From Bacillus thuringiensis (GTDB taxonomy: Bacteria; Bacillota; Bacilli; Bacillales; Bacillaceae_G), in contig NZ_CP155559.1 of NCBI RefSeq assembly GCF_022095615.2, forward strand, positions 4,151,501 to 4,215,500: a stretch of 64,000 bases of DNA. The letters run 5' to 3'. Under the pieces are notes generated by a model. It did not search any database. It saw nothing but the letters and a program-made list of their open reading frames with translations, and was not told where the DNA came from. Made by a program: the position numbers and the translations under genes. Every line of letters begins with the position of its first letter. The stretch's first letter is position 1. Positions 20,977-28,392 of the stretch are shown piece by piece.

Positions 20977-21921
20977 ATGAAACAGAAGCTATTTATTTTA
21001 TTTACTATTATGCTAGTTGTTCTTTCTATCGTTGGCTGTTCTTCTCAAAAAGAAGAATCGAAAGCGAAAGAACAACCGAAAACAAAAGTTGTAAAACACG
21101 CTAAAGGGGAAGCTACAATTCCAGTAAATCCAAAGAGAATTGTTGACTTATCTGGATCAACAGAAGAATTATTACTTCTTGGACACAAACCTGTTGGTAC
21201 AGCAAACACATATAAAGATAAAATCCAAAAGCATTTAACAGACAAGCTAGATGGTGTAAAAGCAGTAGGTTGGTATTGGGCACCTAAAGTTGATTTAGAA
21301 GCTGTTACTGCTTTAAAACCAGACTTAATTATTTTAAATAATCGTCAATTGAAGATCTATGATCAATTAGAAAAGGTTGCACCGACAGTTGTTTTAGAAA
21401 CAAACTTAGAAGACTGGCGCGGTAAGTTTAAAGAAGTAGGTAAACTATTTGACGAAGAAAAGAAAGCAGACAAATGGATTGCAGACTACGATAAAAAAGC
21501 AGACTCTTTATCTAAAAAAATTAAAGAGAAAACAAAAGATGAGAACTTTATGTTCGTCGCAGTTACACCACAAAACTTCCGTGTATACGGTAGCTTCGGG
21601 TACGGTGACATCATCTTTAACGACTTAAAACTTCCGGCAACAAAAGGTACAGATTTAAAACAAACGATGGCGCAAGTATCACTAGAAGGTCTTGTTGCAT
21701 TCCAACCTGATCAAATGTTTATTGTAAACTTTGGTGGCGAAGCTGATAAAGTTTACGAAGACTATAAAAGTAGTGCCGTTTGGAAAGACAATAAAGCAGT
21801 TAAAAACAATCACGTATATGAAGTATCAAATGAGGTCTTCAATACAAAAGCATTCAACCCAATCGGAAAAGATATGCTAATCGATGAAATCGCAAAACAA
21901 ATTTTAGATAAAAATAAATAA
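20977..21921 (+). CDS. Iron-siderophore ABC transporter substrate-binding lipoprotein
   Basis: 314 residues. A lipoprotein signal peptide ends in the lipobox SIVGC (cysteine near residue 21), followed by a lysine-rich linker and a class III periplasmic-binding fold of the FecB/FepB type (PKRIVDLSGSTEELLLLGHKPVG, then LKPDLIILNN). A Fur box precedes the gene. No permease or ATPase gene is adjacent, so it must use a transporter encoded elsewhere. It may correspond to the B. cereus ferric-citrate-binding protein named FctC, but I cannot confirm the ligand from sequence. It interrupts the ruvA-bofC order of B. subtilis. Confidence 0.9.
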   Translation: MKQKLFILFTIMLVVLSIVGCSSQKEESKAKEQPKTKVVKHAKGEATIPVNPKRIVDLSGSTEELLLLGHKPVGTANTYKDKIQKHLTDKLDGVKAVGWYWAPKVDLEAVTALKPDLIILNNRQLKIYDQLEKVAPTVVLETNLEDWRGKFKEVGKLFDEEKKADKWIADYDKKADSLSKKIKEKTKDENFMFVAVTPQNFRVYGSFGYGDIIFNDLKLPATKGTDLKQTMAQVSLEGLVAFQPDQMFIVNFGGEADKVYEDYKSSAVWKDNKAVKNNHVYEVSNEVFNTKAFNPIGKDMLIDEIAKQILDKNK

Positions 21922-21952
21922 AAAAAGCAGCTCACCATGAGCTGCTTTTTTT
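21922..21952 (+). terminator. Bidirectional terminator between lipoprotein gene and bofC
   Basis: GCAGCTC pairs with GAGCTGC across ACCAT, flanked by six A on one side and seven T on the other, so it can serve both converging genes. Confidence 0.9.
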
Positions 21953-22463
21953 ACTTATTTTGCACTGCGTATTGCTTCATTTTTTCAATCGTCTTCACAA
22001 AACCTTCTTTTGATTTAATACGAATACCACGCTTCAATTTCGCGCGCTCATAACTCTCAAGCTTTTTCATATCAATTTGAAAGAAGGAATGAATCGCATT
22101 ATCACTTTTCGGTACACCTTTAAAAATTTGTAATATCCCTTCCTCTGAAACACCAAAATATCCGCTCGTTTTCAATAATGGAGAAATATCATCAACTTTC
22201 TTTTGTAATACGATTTGTACATCATCACGATCAACGAGCTGCCATTCTTTATATTGCTGTAAAAACTTTTCTAAGTCCGCCACTTTTTCTGTAAATATTT
22301 CCTCACTTACTTCTCCATCAACATACATTCGCTCTAATAAAATTGTAACTTCAGGCTCTTTTACTGTTACTTCTGGTACTGGCCCTTCCGCCTTCACATT
22401 CGTTTCATAAACGAAGCAAAACATCATAACGAAAGCTTGCATCGCAATCAGTATCCATTTCAT
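21951..22463 (-). CDS. bofC: Forespore checkpoint protein BofC
   Basis: 170 residues, with an N-terminal signal peptide (about 1-25, cleavage likely after NVKA). In B. subtilis BofC is made in the forespore and secreted into the intermembrane space, where it restrains SpoIVB and so timing of pro-sigma-K processing. The C-terminal part (KTSGYFGVSEEGILQIFKGVPKSDNAIHSFFQIDMKKLES) matches the BofC C-terminal domain as I know it. Its length equals B. subtilis BofC and it sits near ruvA. SpoIVFA/FB, the target pathway, is encoded at 44.6-46.2 kb of this window. Confidence 0.85.
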   Translation of the reverse strand: MKWILIAMQAFVMMFCFVYETNVKAEGPVPEVTVKEPEVTILLERMYVDGEVSEEIFTEKVADLEKFLQQYKEWQLVDRDDVQIVLQKKVDDISPLLKTSGYFGVSEEGILQIFKGVPKSDNAIHSFFQIDMKKLESYERAKLKRGIRIKSKEGFVKTIEKMKQYAVQNK

Positions 22464-22570
22464 TTCCGTTCACCTCTTTTAGGCAAGATCAAACTTTCAT
22501 TAGTAGTTTTTCCGAAAATGGGGGTTTTATCCATATAAATGACCGTATTACATTTCACTCGAAAATAAAA

Positions 22571-22602
22571 AATGCAGATAAAGTTTTAGCTTTATCTGCA
22601 TT
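22571..22602 (-). terminator. Hairpin terminator downstream of the candidate small RNA
   Basis: TGCAGATAAAG pairs perfectly with CTTTATCTGCA. On the minus strand it is followed by TTTTTTATTTT. No coding gene on the minus strand ends here, so it most likely backs up the small RNA at 22620-22740. Confidence 0.7.
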
Positions 22603-22619
22603 AGCATTTGTTTTTATAT

Positions 22620-22740
22620 AAAATGAAAGACGCCTGCAAAGCAGGCGTCTTGATGCGTTTACGGCGAGAGACCAGGCGACCACATTCGCGTGTTTAGCAC
22701 TTAAGCATATCTCTCGTCTTACGTAAATTAGCTCATCGCT
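22620..22740 (-). ncRNA. Candidate structured small RNA (~120 nt)
   Basis: No open reading frame fits this stretch, but on the minus strand a sigma-A promoter (22746-22774) is followed by a compact fold and an 11-bp GC-rich terminator hairpin (AAGACGCCTGC/GCAGGCGTCTT, 22627-22651). Pairings seen by eye: GATG 22734-22737 with CATC 22652-22655; TTTACG 22722-22727 with CGTAAA 22658-22663; CGAGAGA 22710-22716 with TCTCTCG 22665-22671; and an inner GTG-CTAAA-CAC hairpin at 22690-22700. I recognise no riboswitch or known RNA family. The ~160-bp unit is bounded by TTTAT at both ends (22613-22617 and 22779-22783), so it could instead be a copy of a mobile B. cereus repeat such as bcr1. Confidence 0.55.
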
Positions 22741-22745
22741 TTGCT

Positions 22746-22774
22746 AATATAACATTAATAAAGTATAAGTGCAA
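22746..22774 (-). promoter_or_regulatory. Sigma-A-like promoter of the candidate small RNA
   Basis: The minus strand reads TTGCAC (22769-22774), exactly 17 bp, then TATATT (22746-22751). It points away from the membrane-protein gene at 22905 and into the structured region. Confidence 0.6.
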
Positions 22775-22835
22775 CATATTTATAAAAACATTTTATTTTC
22801 TCTTTCACCCAAACGAACTTTATGTAAATTATAAA

Positions 22836-22863
22836 TTGATAAATGTAATGTATATGTTACAAT
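22836..22863 (+). promoter_or_regulatory. Promoter of the membrane-protein gene at 22905
   Basis: TTGATA (22836-22841), 16 bp, TACAAT (22858-22863), about 40 bp before the GTG start. It is divergent from the small-RNA promoter. Confidence 0.65.
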
Positions 22864-22904
22864 TGATGCAACAGCGAAATCATAATAAACAGGAGATGGA
22901 TATT

Positions 22905-23339
22905 GTGAAAAAAATAAAGGATGAACGTCTCATTCTGAAAACATTAAAAAACATACGTATTGCCTTTCTTTTTCAATCACTTGGTATAATTGGCATTTTA
23001 GGCTATATCGGATTCACTGAAGGAATGGATCAAATTACGAAATCTCCATTATGGTTATTATTTATGCTTACGAGTATTTTAATTGCTTATTTACAGTTAA
23101 GCGTTTCTATCGATGTACAAGAGAGCGAAAAAGATATAAAGTTAACTCCTTATTACAAAATTATTTTACGTTCTCTTATTGTTGGAATTATTATAGCTAT
23201 TATTTATATCATTTTCAGTCCAGAAAGACCTCTCTTTGAAGCAGTTTTAACAGGTAGTATTTTCTTCATATGCTTTTTAGCGTCTTATTCCGTTAGTTAT
23301 TTTATTAAAAAACGTCGTGTACAAGACAATGATGAATAA
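22905..23339 (+). CDS. Four-helix membrane protein of unknown function
   Basis: 144 residues from the GTG at 22905, which follows AGGAG at nine bases. The frame is open further upstream, but that stretch contains the promoter. Four hydrophobic segments are visible: about 20-40, 51-70, 90-108 and 114-134, with a charged loop (ESEKDIKLTPYYK) in the middle and a basic-acidic tail. I do not recognise a family. It stands in a region that differs from B. subtilis, beside the candidate small RNA, and ends at a strong terminator. Confidence 0.75.
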   Translation: MKKIKDERLILKTLKNIRIAFLFQSLGIIGILGYIGFTEGMDQITKSPLWLLFMLTSILIAYLQLSVSIDVQESEKDIKLTPYYKIILRSLIVGIIIAIIYIIFSPERPLFEAVLTGSIFFICFLASYSVSYFIKKRRVQDNDE

Positions 23340-23368
23340 AGAGGAAGGGCTCCCCCTTCCTCTTTTAT
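23340..23368 (+). terminator. Bidirectional terminator
   Basis: GAGGAAGGG pairs with CCCTTCCTC across a five-base loop (CTCCC or similar), followed by TTTTATTTT on the plus strand. It serves the gene at 22905 and probably the converging lipoprotein gene. Confidence 0.88.
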
Positions 23369-23372
23369 TTTG

Positions 23373-24029
23373 CTATCGCATAGTACCAGTAGTACCAGTT
23401 AAACCGTAACGAATGTCTCGGAACATATTCCCTATATCACGATTAAAATCGTTTGTAACTGTACCGTTACGTAGGCGTGTACTCATTGCATCGACACGAG
23501 TAAACATGTCATTTCTTACAGAGACGTACACGTTTCTGTTCCCAACTTCATTTACAACAGCTTGACGAACTTCATTTGCAAGTGCCGTTTCATTCGATAC
23601 TGGATTACGCGGTTTTACTGCAATTGCCACATCGTTTCCATATACAACTGTAGACACGCGGTCTACGTTATTCATACGTTTCACACGATTTGTTATTCTT
23701 TCTGCTGTTTTACCATCATTGTTAATGTATGAATTGTTCATTGTGATATTACGTGTTGGATGCGGATTAGCAATTTGCCCGTTGTAATTTACATCGCGGT
23801 AATAATTGTTATATCCTGTATCGTTACGACCATTTCTATATGTTACATAATCTGTATAACGATCGTTACGCGTTACATTATCACGATACTGGTGTGTATC
23901 ATTATAAGATGTACGCTCATAATTGTAATTACGTCCATCCATTGCATTGTTATCTTTTGGTGTACCACATGCAGCTAAGGCACTGGTAACTAACAAAGAA
24001 GCAGCAATCACTTTTACTTTCGTATTCAA
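23373..24029 (-). CDS. coxA: YhcN/YlaJ-family sporulation lipoprotein (CoxA-like)
   Basis: 218 residues. A lipoprotein signal peptide ends in the lipobox ALAAC (cysteine near 21). An Asn/Tyr/Arg-rich low-complexity region (about 25-90) follows, then a C-terminal YhcN/YlaJ domain with MNNVDRVSTVVYGNDVAIAVKP. Proteins of this family are found in spores. In B. subtilis the gene next to safA is coxA (yrbB), a cortex-associated protein, hence the symbol, which is by position and family. The start is a TTG at 24029 after GAGGGGG. It is separated from safA by a terminator. Confidence 0.75.
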   Translation of the reverse strand: MNTKVKVIAASLLVTSALAACGTPKDNNAMDGRNYNYERTSYNDTHQYRDNVTRNDRYTDYVTYRNGRNDTGYNNYYRDVNYNGQIANPHPTRNITMNNSYINNDGKTAERITNRVKRMNNVDRVSTVVYGNDVAIAVKPRNPVSNETALANEVRQAVVNEVGNRNVYVSVRNDMFTRVDAMSTRLRNGTVTNDFNRDIGNMFRDIRYGLTGTTGTMR

Positions 24030-24177
24030 TACAAAAACCCCCTCTGTTAGAATGAACTTCTCTTCTGAAAAGCTCCCTCTTATGATGAGTAACAGAGTAG
24101 GTTTTTACACTGTTAATATTTCACTGGGAATTTTCTAACATTTGATGTAGATCTTCCGTTTTATGAAAGACTCTACA

Positions 24178-24213
24178 CACAAAAAAGGTGGGAATAATCC
24201 CACCTTTTTTAAA
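24178..24213 (-). terminator. Terminator after safA/exsA
   Basis: AAAAAAGGTGGGA pairs with TCCCACCTTTTTT across ATAA. The stop codon of safA lies at its edge. Confidence 0.88.
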
Positions 24214-26176
24214 CTTCCTCTTCGTCCTCTTCTTCTGAAACTGGCTCTCCAAATACATTTGGTGGATCTGGTTGATAATACATTGTTCCTGGCTGTGGTG
24301 CATATGCCGATTGAGTTGGTTGATAATATAACGGATTCGCATATTGCGGACCTCCAGGTTGCGGACTATATAGCCTACTCTCTCCTCCGCACCCACAATC
24401 TTCCTCTCCTTGCACGAGCGGCGGCATATTATTATCCATTGGCATCATATTTGGGTTTGGCATAGACGTATATTGCGGTCCAAACGGTGCTCCTTGCTGA
24501 TATGGCATTTGATATGGATTTGATGGTTGATTATATGGATTCGGCGGCATCATAGGCTGTTGATACGGCATTTGATATGGCATCATATTTGGCATTTGAT
24601 TATTACCCATGGTCGGCATCATATTCGGCATTTGATTATTATCCATGATCGGCATCATATTCGGCATTTGATTGTTATCCATAATCGGCATCATATTCGG
24701 CATTTGATTGTTATCCATGATTGGCATCATATTCGGCATTTGATTGTTATCCATGATTGGCATCATATTCGGCATTTGATTGTTATCCATGATCGGCATC
24801 ATATTTGGCATTTGATTGTTATCCATGATCGGCATCATATTTGGCATTTGATTGTTATCCATGATCGGCATCATATTTGGCATTTGATTGTTATCCATGA
24901 TCGGCATCACATTTGGCATTTGATTGTTATCCATGATCGGCATCATATTTGGCATTTGATTGTTATCCATGATCGGCATGATGTTTGGTATTGGGTTATT
25001 ATCCATGATTGGCATTATATTTGGCGGTTGATTATTATCCATGATTGGCATTATATTTGGCGGTTGATTATTATCCATGATTGGCATTATATTTGGTGGT
25101 TGATTATTATCCAACATTGGCATGATGTTTGGCATTTGAATATTTGGCGGTATTACTTGTGGAATAACTACATTCTCTTTCGTTACATTTGGTGATACGA
25201 TATTCCCTACATTTTCTTTCTTCACTTGCGGTGACACGATATTCCCTATATTTTCTTTCTTTACTTGCGGTGACACGATATTCCCTACATTTTCTTTCTT
25301 TACTTGCGGTGACACGATATTCCCTACATTTTCTTTCTTTACTTGCGGTGACACGATATTCCCTACATTTTCTTTCTTTACTTGTGGTGATACTATGTTT
25401 CCTACATTTTCTTTCTTTACTTGTGGTGATACGATATTCCCTACATTTTCTTTCTTTACTTGTGGTGATACTATGTTATTTTTTTTCGTTTGCGGAGAAA
25501 TGACGTTATTAGGTTTCATCTTATTAATTTGAGGAGCAATTAACTCGCTTCCTTTTTTAATGACATCCGAAATTTTATATTCTTTTTTCGCTTTTATTGG
25601 TGGTTGCGGCGGCTGTGGTAATACATTTACCGAGAATTTCGTGTTTTCTTTCTCTGCTGGTTTTTGTTTTTCTATAACAGGTGGTTTTTGAATAACAGAC
25701 GGTTTTTCAACTGGTTTTTCTATTTGAATTGGCTTTTCTTTTTGCACTTCTTTTTGTGGCTTTACCTGTACTTCCTTTTGCGGTTTCACTTGCATTTCCT
25801 TCTGTGGTTTTACCTGTACTTCTTTTTGTGGTTTTACTTGCACTTCTTTTTGTGTTTGTTGCATAGCAGGTTGTTGTGTAATTGGTGCCGATTGATACGT
25901 AATTTCTTCCTCATCTTCTATTCCAAGCGGCGTTGGCGTTGCTGCAAATTCTTTTTGTTGCACTTCTTTAACATATTGTTTTGGAGGTGCTGATCCTGCT
26001 CCAGCATGCTGTTTTACATGAACGCTGTTTGATGGTACTTTAATTTTCATACCTGGCATAATTAAATCTGGATTACTAAGTTGTGTATTTGTATTTTTCA
26101 ACGTATCAAAATCCACTCCGTACTTTTTCGCAATTTTCCAAAGGGTATCCCCTTTTTGCACGATATGAATTTTCAA
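24209..26176 (-). CDS. safA: Spore coat/exosporium morphogenetic protein SafA (ExsA)
   Basis: 655 residues. An N-terminal LysM domain (MKIHIVQKGDTLWKIAKKYG, about 1-47) should bind cortex peptidoglycan. Then come a Lys/Pro/Gln-rich region with repeated QVKPQKE, a tandem array of 13-residue units (IVSPQVKKENVGN) and a tandem array of 12-residue units (MPNMMPIMDNNQ). The tail is Pro/Gln/Tyr-rich with a CGCG motif. In B. subtilis SafA directs coat assembly. In B. cereus the homologue named ExsA is known to be required for coat and exosporium attachment and to be repeat-rich. The start is a TTG at 26176 behind AGGAGGGGG. It is preceded by a sigma-E-like promoter and lies downstream of nadA as in B. 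subtilis. Confidence 0.93.
   Translation of the reverse strand: MKIHIVQKGDTLWKIAKKYGVDFDTLKNTNTQLSNPDLIMPGMKIKVPSNSVHVKQHAGAGSAPPKQYVKEVQQKEFAATPTPLGIEDEEEITYQSAPITQQPAMQQTQKEVQVKPQKEVQVKPQKEMQVKPQKEVQVKPQKEVQKEKPIQIEKPVEKPSVIQKPPVIEKQKPAEKENTKFSVNVLPQPPQPPIKAKKEYKISDVIKKGSELIAPQINKMKPNNVISPQTKKNNIVSPQVKKENVGNIVSPQVKKENVGNIVSPQVKKENVGNIVSPQVKKENVGNIVSPQVKKENVGNIVSPQVKKENIGNIVSPQVKKENVGNIVSPNVTKENVVIPQVIPPNIQMPNIMPMLDNNQPPNIMPIMDNNQPPNIMPIMDNNQPPNIMPIMDNNPIPNIMPIMDNNQMPNMMPIMDNNQMPNVMPIMDNNQMPNMMPIMDNNQMPNMMPIMDNNQMPNMMPIMDNNQMPNMMPIMDNNQMPNMMPIMDNNQMPNMMPIMDNNQMPNMMPIMDNNQMPNMMPTMGNNQMPNMMPYQMPYQQPMMPPNPYNQPSNPYQMPYQQGAPFGPQYTSMPNPNMMPMDNNMPPLVQGEEDCGCGGESRLYSPQPGGPQYANPLYYQPTQSAYAPQPGTMYYQPDPPNVFGEPVSEEEDEEEV
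24596..25135 (-). repeat. 15 tandem 36-bp units in safA
   Basis: Fifteen in-frame copies of a 36-bp unit encode MPNMMPIMDNNQ and variants. The first five units (25135 side) read PPN/IPN and are more diverged. The central copies are nearly identical, which suggests recent expansion. A sixteenth partial unit merges into the MPYQMPYQQ tail. Confidence 0.95.
25202..25474 (-). repeat. Seven tandem 39-bp units in safA
   Basis: Seven in-frame copies encode IVSPQVKKENVGN, with one VGN to IGN change in unit six. A degenerate eighth copy (IVSPNVTKENVV) follows on the downstream side. Confidence 0.93.
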
Positions 26177-26258
26177 ATTTTCCCCCTCCTGTATAACTTA
26201 TCTATAAGTAACAAATCTCATGAAGTAACCCTTTCTAAATAAAGCTAACTTCTTTTCA

Positions 26259-26288
26259 CTTGTATCACTTCTTCGATTTTCAATATCA
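26259..26288 (-). promoter_or_regulatory. Sigma-E-like promoter of safA
   Basis: The minus strand reads TGATATT (26282-26288), a 15-bp spacer and GATACAAG (26259-26266), close to the sigma-E pattern (ATATT, then CATACA-T). It lies about 83 bp before the safA TTG. Confidence 0.5.
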
Positions 26289-26375
26289 TTAGAAGTGGAA
26301 TAAGCATAAGAAAATCGCAATGATTTCTTCAAAACAATGTATGCCCATTTCGTTCTCGTTATGATTATATGCATG

Positions 26376-26404
26376 AAAAAAAGCAACAGAAATACCGTTG
26401 CTTT
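26376..26404 (-). terminator. Terminator after nadA
   Basis: AAAGCAAC pairs with GTTGCTTT across a nine-base loop. On the minus strand it is followed by TTTTTTTC. The nadA stop is within the upstream arm. Confidence 0.78.
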
Positions 26405-27509
26405 ACACACGCTCTAACATACGATTTAATGCAAGAACCGCTTCTTCAGTCACTTGTTTATCTACGCTAATAACGTTAATTTCTTCTCCTCTTTCTACCG
26501 TTTCAAGCACCCATAATAAGTGCGGCAGATCAATTCGGTTCATCGTTAAGCACGGACACATAAATGGATTAAGTGAAACAATCTCTTTATCTGGATGCTG
26601 CTGAATAATTCGGTTCACTAAATTCATCTCGGTACCAATTGCCCATTTACTTCCAGGCGGCGCTGCTTCAATCATATCAATAATATATTTCGTTGATCCT
26701 GCGTAATCCGAAGCATCAACAACCTCATAACAACATTCTGGATGTACAATAATATTCATATCCGGATGATTTTTACGTACATTTTCAATGTTTTTCACTG
26801 TAAAGTTTTGATGAACCGAACAATGCCCTTTCCATAAAATCACTTGAATTCCTTCTATATCTCCATCGTACTCTAATGAATCTGTATGTGGGTCCCATAC
26901 TGCCATTTTATCTAACGGGATACCTAAATCGTATGCTGTATTTCTTCCTAAATGTTGATCCGGTAAAAAGACAAGACGCTCTTTTTGTGTAAACGCCCAA
27001 GACACCATTTGTTTTGCATTAGAAGAAGTTACTGTTGCTCCGCCATTACGACCACAAAACGCTTTAATTGCAGCTGTAGAGTTAACATATGTTAACGGAA
27101 TCATCGTATCTCCAAATAATTTCGCAAGCTCTTTCCATGCTCTTTCTGTTTGTTCAATATCTGCCATATCTGCCATCGAACAACCTGCACGCATATCTGG
27201 CAAAATAACGATTTGATCATCTGTCGTTAACATATCTGCTGTTTCTGCCATAAAGTGTACACCACAAAATACAATATATTTTGCTTCTTTATTGCTCGCT
27301 GCAACTTGCGCAAGCTGAAGTGAATCTCCTGCTGCATCAGAAAATTGTACCACTTCATCTTTTTGGTAATGATGTCCTGGAATAAATAGTGTTTTCCCCA
27401 TTTTTTCTTTAATTTCACGAACACGCTTTTCCATGTCTTCTGTTGTCATCGTGTAATAACGCTCTGGTAACATCGTTTCAATCGGTTGTACTTTTTCTAA
27501 AATACTCAT
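26403..27509 (-). CDS. nadA: Quinolinate synthase A
   Basis: Condenses iminoaspartate with dihydroxyacetone phosphate to quinolinate, using a [4Fe-4S] cluster. 368 residues, the longer Bacillus type. Conserved stretches are [35 protein letters not shown] with the first cluster cysteine, HPECCYEV and the C-terminal [11 protein letters not shown]. Last gene of the nadB-nadC-nadA operon. The sulfur for its cluster is likely supplied by NadS encoded divergently at 30076. Confidence 0.97.
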   Translation of the reverse strand: MSILEKVQPIETMLPERYYTMTTEDMEKRVREIKEKMGKTLFIPGHHYQKDEVVQFSDAAGDSLQLAQVAASNKEAKYIVFCGVHFMAETADMLTTDDQIVILPDMRAGCSMADMADIEQTERAWKELAKLFGDTMIPLTYVNSTAAIKAFCGRNGGATVTSSNAKQMVSWAFTQKERLVFLPDQHLGRNTAYDLGIPLDKMAVWDPHTDSLEYDGDIEGIQVILWKGHCSVHQNFTVKNIENVRKNHPDMNIIVHPECCYEVVDASDYAGSTKYIIDMIEAAPPGSKWAIGTEMNLVNRIIQQHPDKEIVSLNPFMCPCLTMNRIDLPHLLWVLETVERGEEINVISVDKQVTEEAVLALNRMLERV

Positions 27510-27539
27510 ATTCCTTTGTCCCCCTCTAAGCCACTTTCC

Positions 27540-28373
27540 TTACGCCTCAATATTGAAACTAATATCAAGTGCTTTCACTGAATGTGTTAACGCTCCAAGT
27601 GAAATATAATCGACCCCTGTTTTTCCATATTTCGATAACTCTTCAATTGTAATGCCTCCTGATGCTTCCGTAACGATGGCACTTGGTACAATCTTTGAAA
27701 ACTCCCGAATCTCATCTGGCGTACGGTTATCAAACATAATAATATCTGCACCAGCAGCTACAGCCTCTCTCACTTGCTCCTCCGTTTCTGTTTCCACTTC
27801 TACTTTCACCATATGTCCTAATTTTTCTTTCACCGATGTAACAGCTTTCGTAATAGAACCAGCAAAAGCAATATGATTGTCTTTAATCATGACACCGTCA
27901 TATAAACCGAAACGGTGATTAAATCCGCCTCCGCACACAACTGCATACTTATCAAACATACGTAGCCCTGGCATCGTTTTTCGCGTATCACAAATACGTG
28001 TATGGCCGCTATCTAACGCAAGAACAGCTTTATGTGTCATCGTAGCTATCCCGCTCATACGCTGGATAACGTTTAATATAACGCGCTCTGCCGTTAATAA
28101 CGAGACAATTGGTCCTTGCGCAGTTGCTATTATTTCGCCCTTTTCTACAAGATCTCCATCTTTTTTATGAAGCTCCACTTCAATTCTTTCATCAATTAAT
28201 TTAAATCCTTCTTCAATTACTAAACGCCCCGCAAAGACACCTGTATCCTTCGCAAGAAACGTTCCTTTTGAAAGTAAATTGTCTGGAAAAATAAGCTGAG
28301 ATGTTACATCTCTTTCTCCTATATCTTCTAGAAAAAATCGATTTAATGCTTCTTTCACTTTTATCGTGTTCAT
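27540..28373 (-). CDS. nadC: Nicotinate-nucleotide pyrophosphorylase (carboxylating)
   Basis: Quinolinate phosphoribosyltransferase, which makes nicotinate mononucleotide from quinolinate and PRPP. 277 residues from the ATG at 28373, with GAGGGG just upstream. An in-frame TTG inside nadB is rejected. Motifs: EDIGERDVTS, RMSGIATMTH, DTRKTMPGLR (substrate-binding Arg/Lys), KDNHI and the EVE...MFDN barrel motifs. It is 19 bp after nadB. Confidence 0.96.
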   Translation of the reverse strand: MNTIKVKEALNRFFLEDIGERDVTSQLIFPDNLLSKGTFLAKDTGVFAGRLVIEEGFKLIDERIEVELHKKDGDLVEKGEIIATAQGPIVSLLTAERVILNVIQRMSGIATMTHKAVLALDSGHTRICDTRKTMPGLRMFDKYAVVCGGGFNHRFGLYDGVMIKDNHIAFAGSITKAVTSVKEKLGHMVKVEVETETEEQVREAVAAGADIIMFDNRTPDEIREFSKIVPSAIVTEASGGITIEELSKYGKTGVDYISLGALTHSVKALDISFNIEA

Positions 28374-28392
28374 AGAGCCCCTCTTCCCTTCA

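Noticed and set aside
22620..22740. Known riboswitch at the candidate small RNA
   Set aside because: No T-box, SAM, purine, lysine, cyclic-di-GMP or ydaO-type signature was recognised, and the promoter points away from the adjacent gene.
24121..24396. 91-codon minus-strand frame over the safA 3' end
   Set aside because: Out of frame with safA, crosses the terminator hairpin and has no ribosome-binding site.
24527..25195. 222-codon plus-strand frame rich in His/Ile
   Set aside because: Antisense to the 36-bp repeat array of safA. Its periodic sequence is a by-product of that array, with no start signal.
25202..25474. Regular 39-bp periodicity resembling a CRISPR array
   Set aside because: Units are contiguous, without variable spacers, and are in frame within a coding sequence.
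26198..26410. 70-codon minus-strand frame between safA and nadA
   Set aside because: Starts in the nadA terminator and covers the sigma-E-like promoter; composition is not protein-like.
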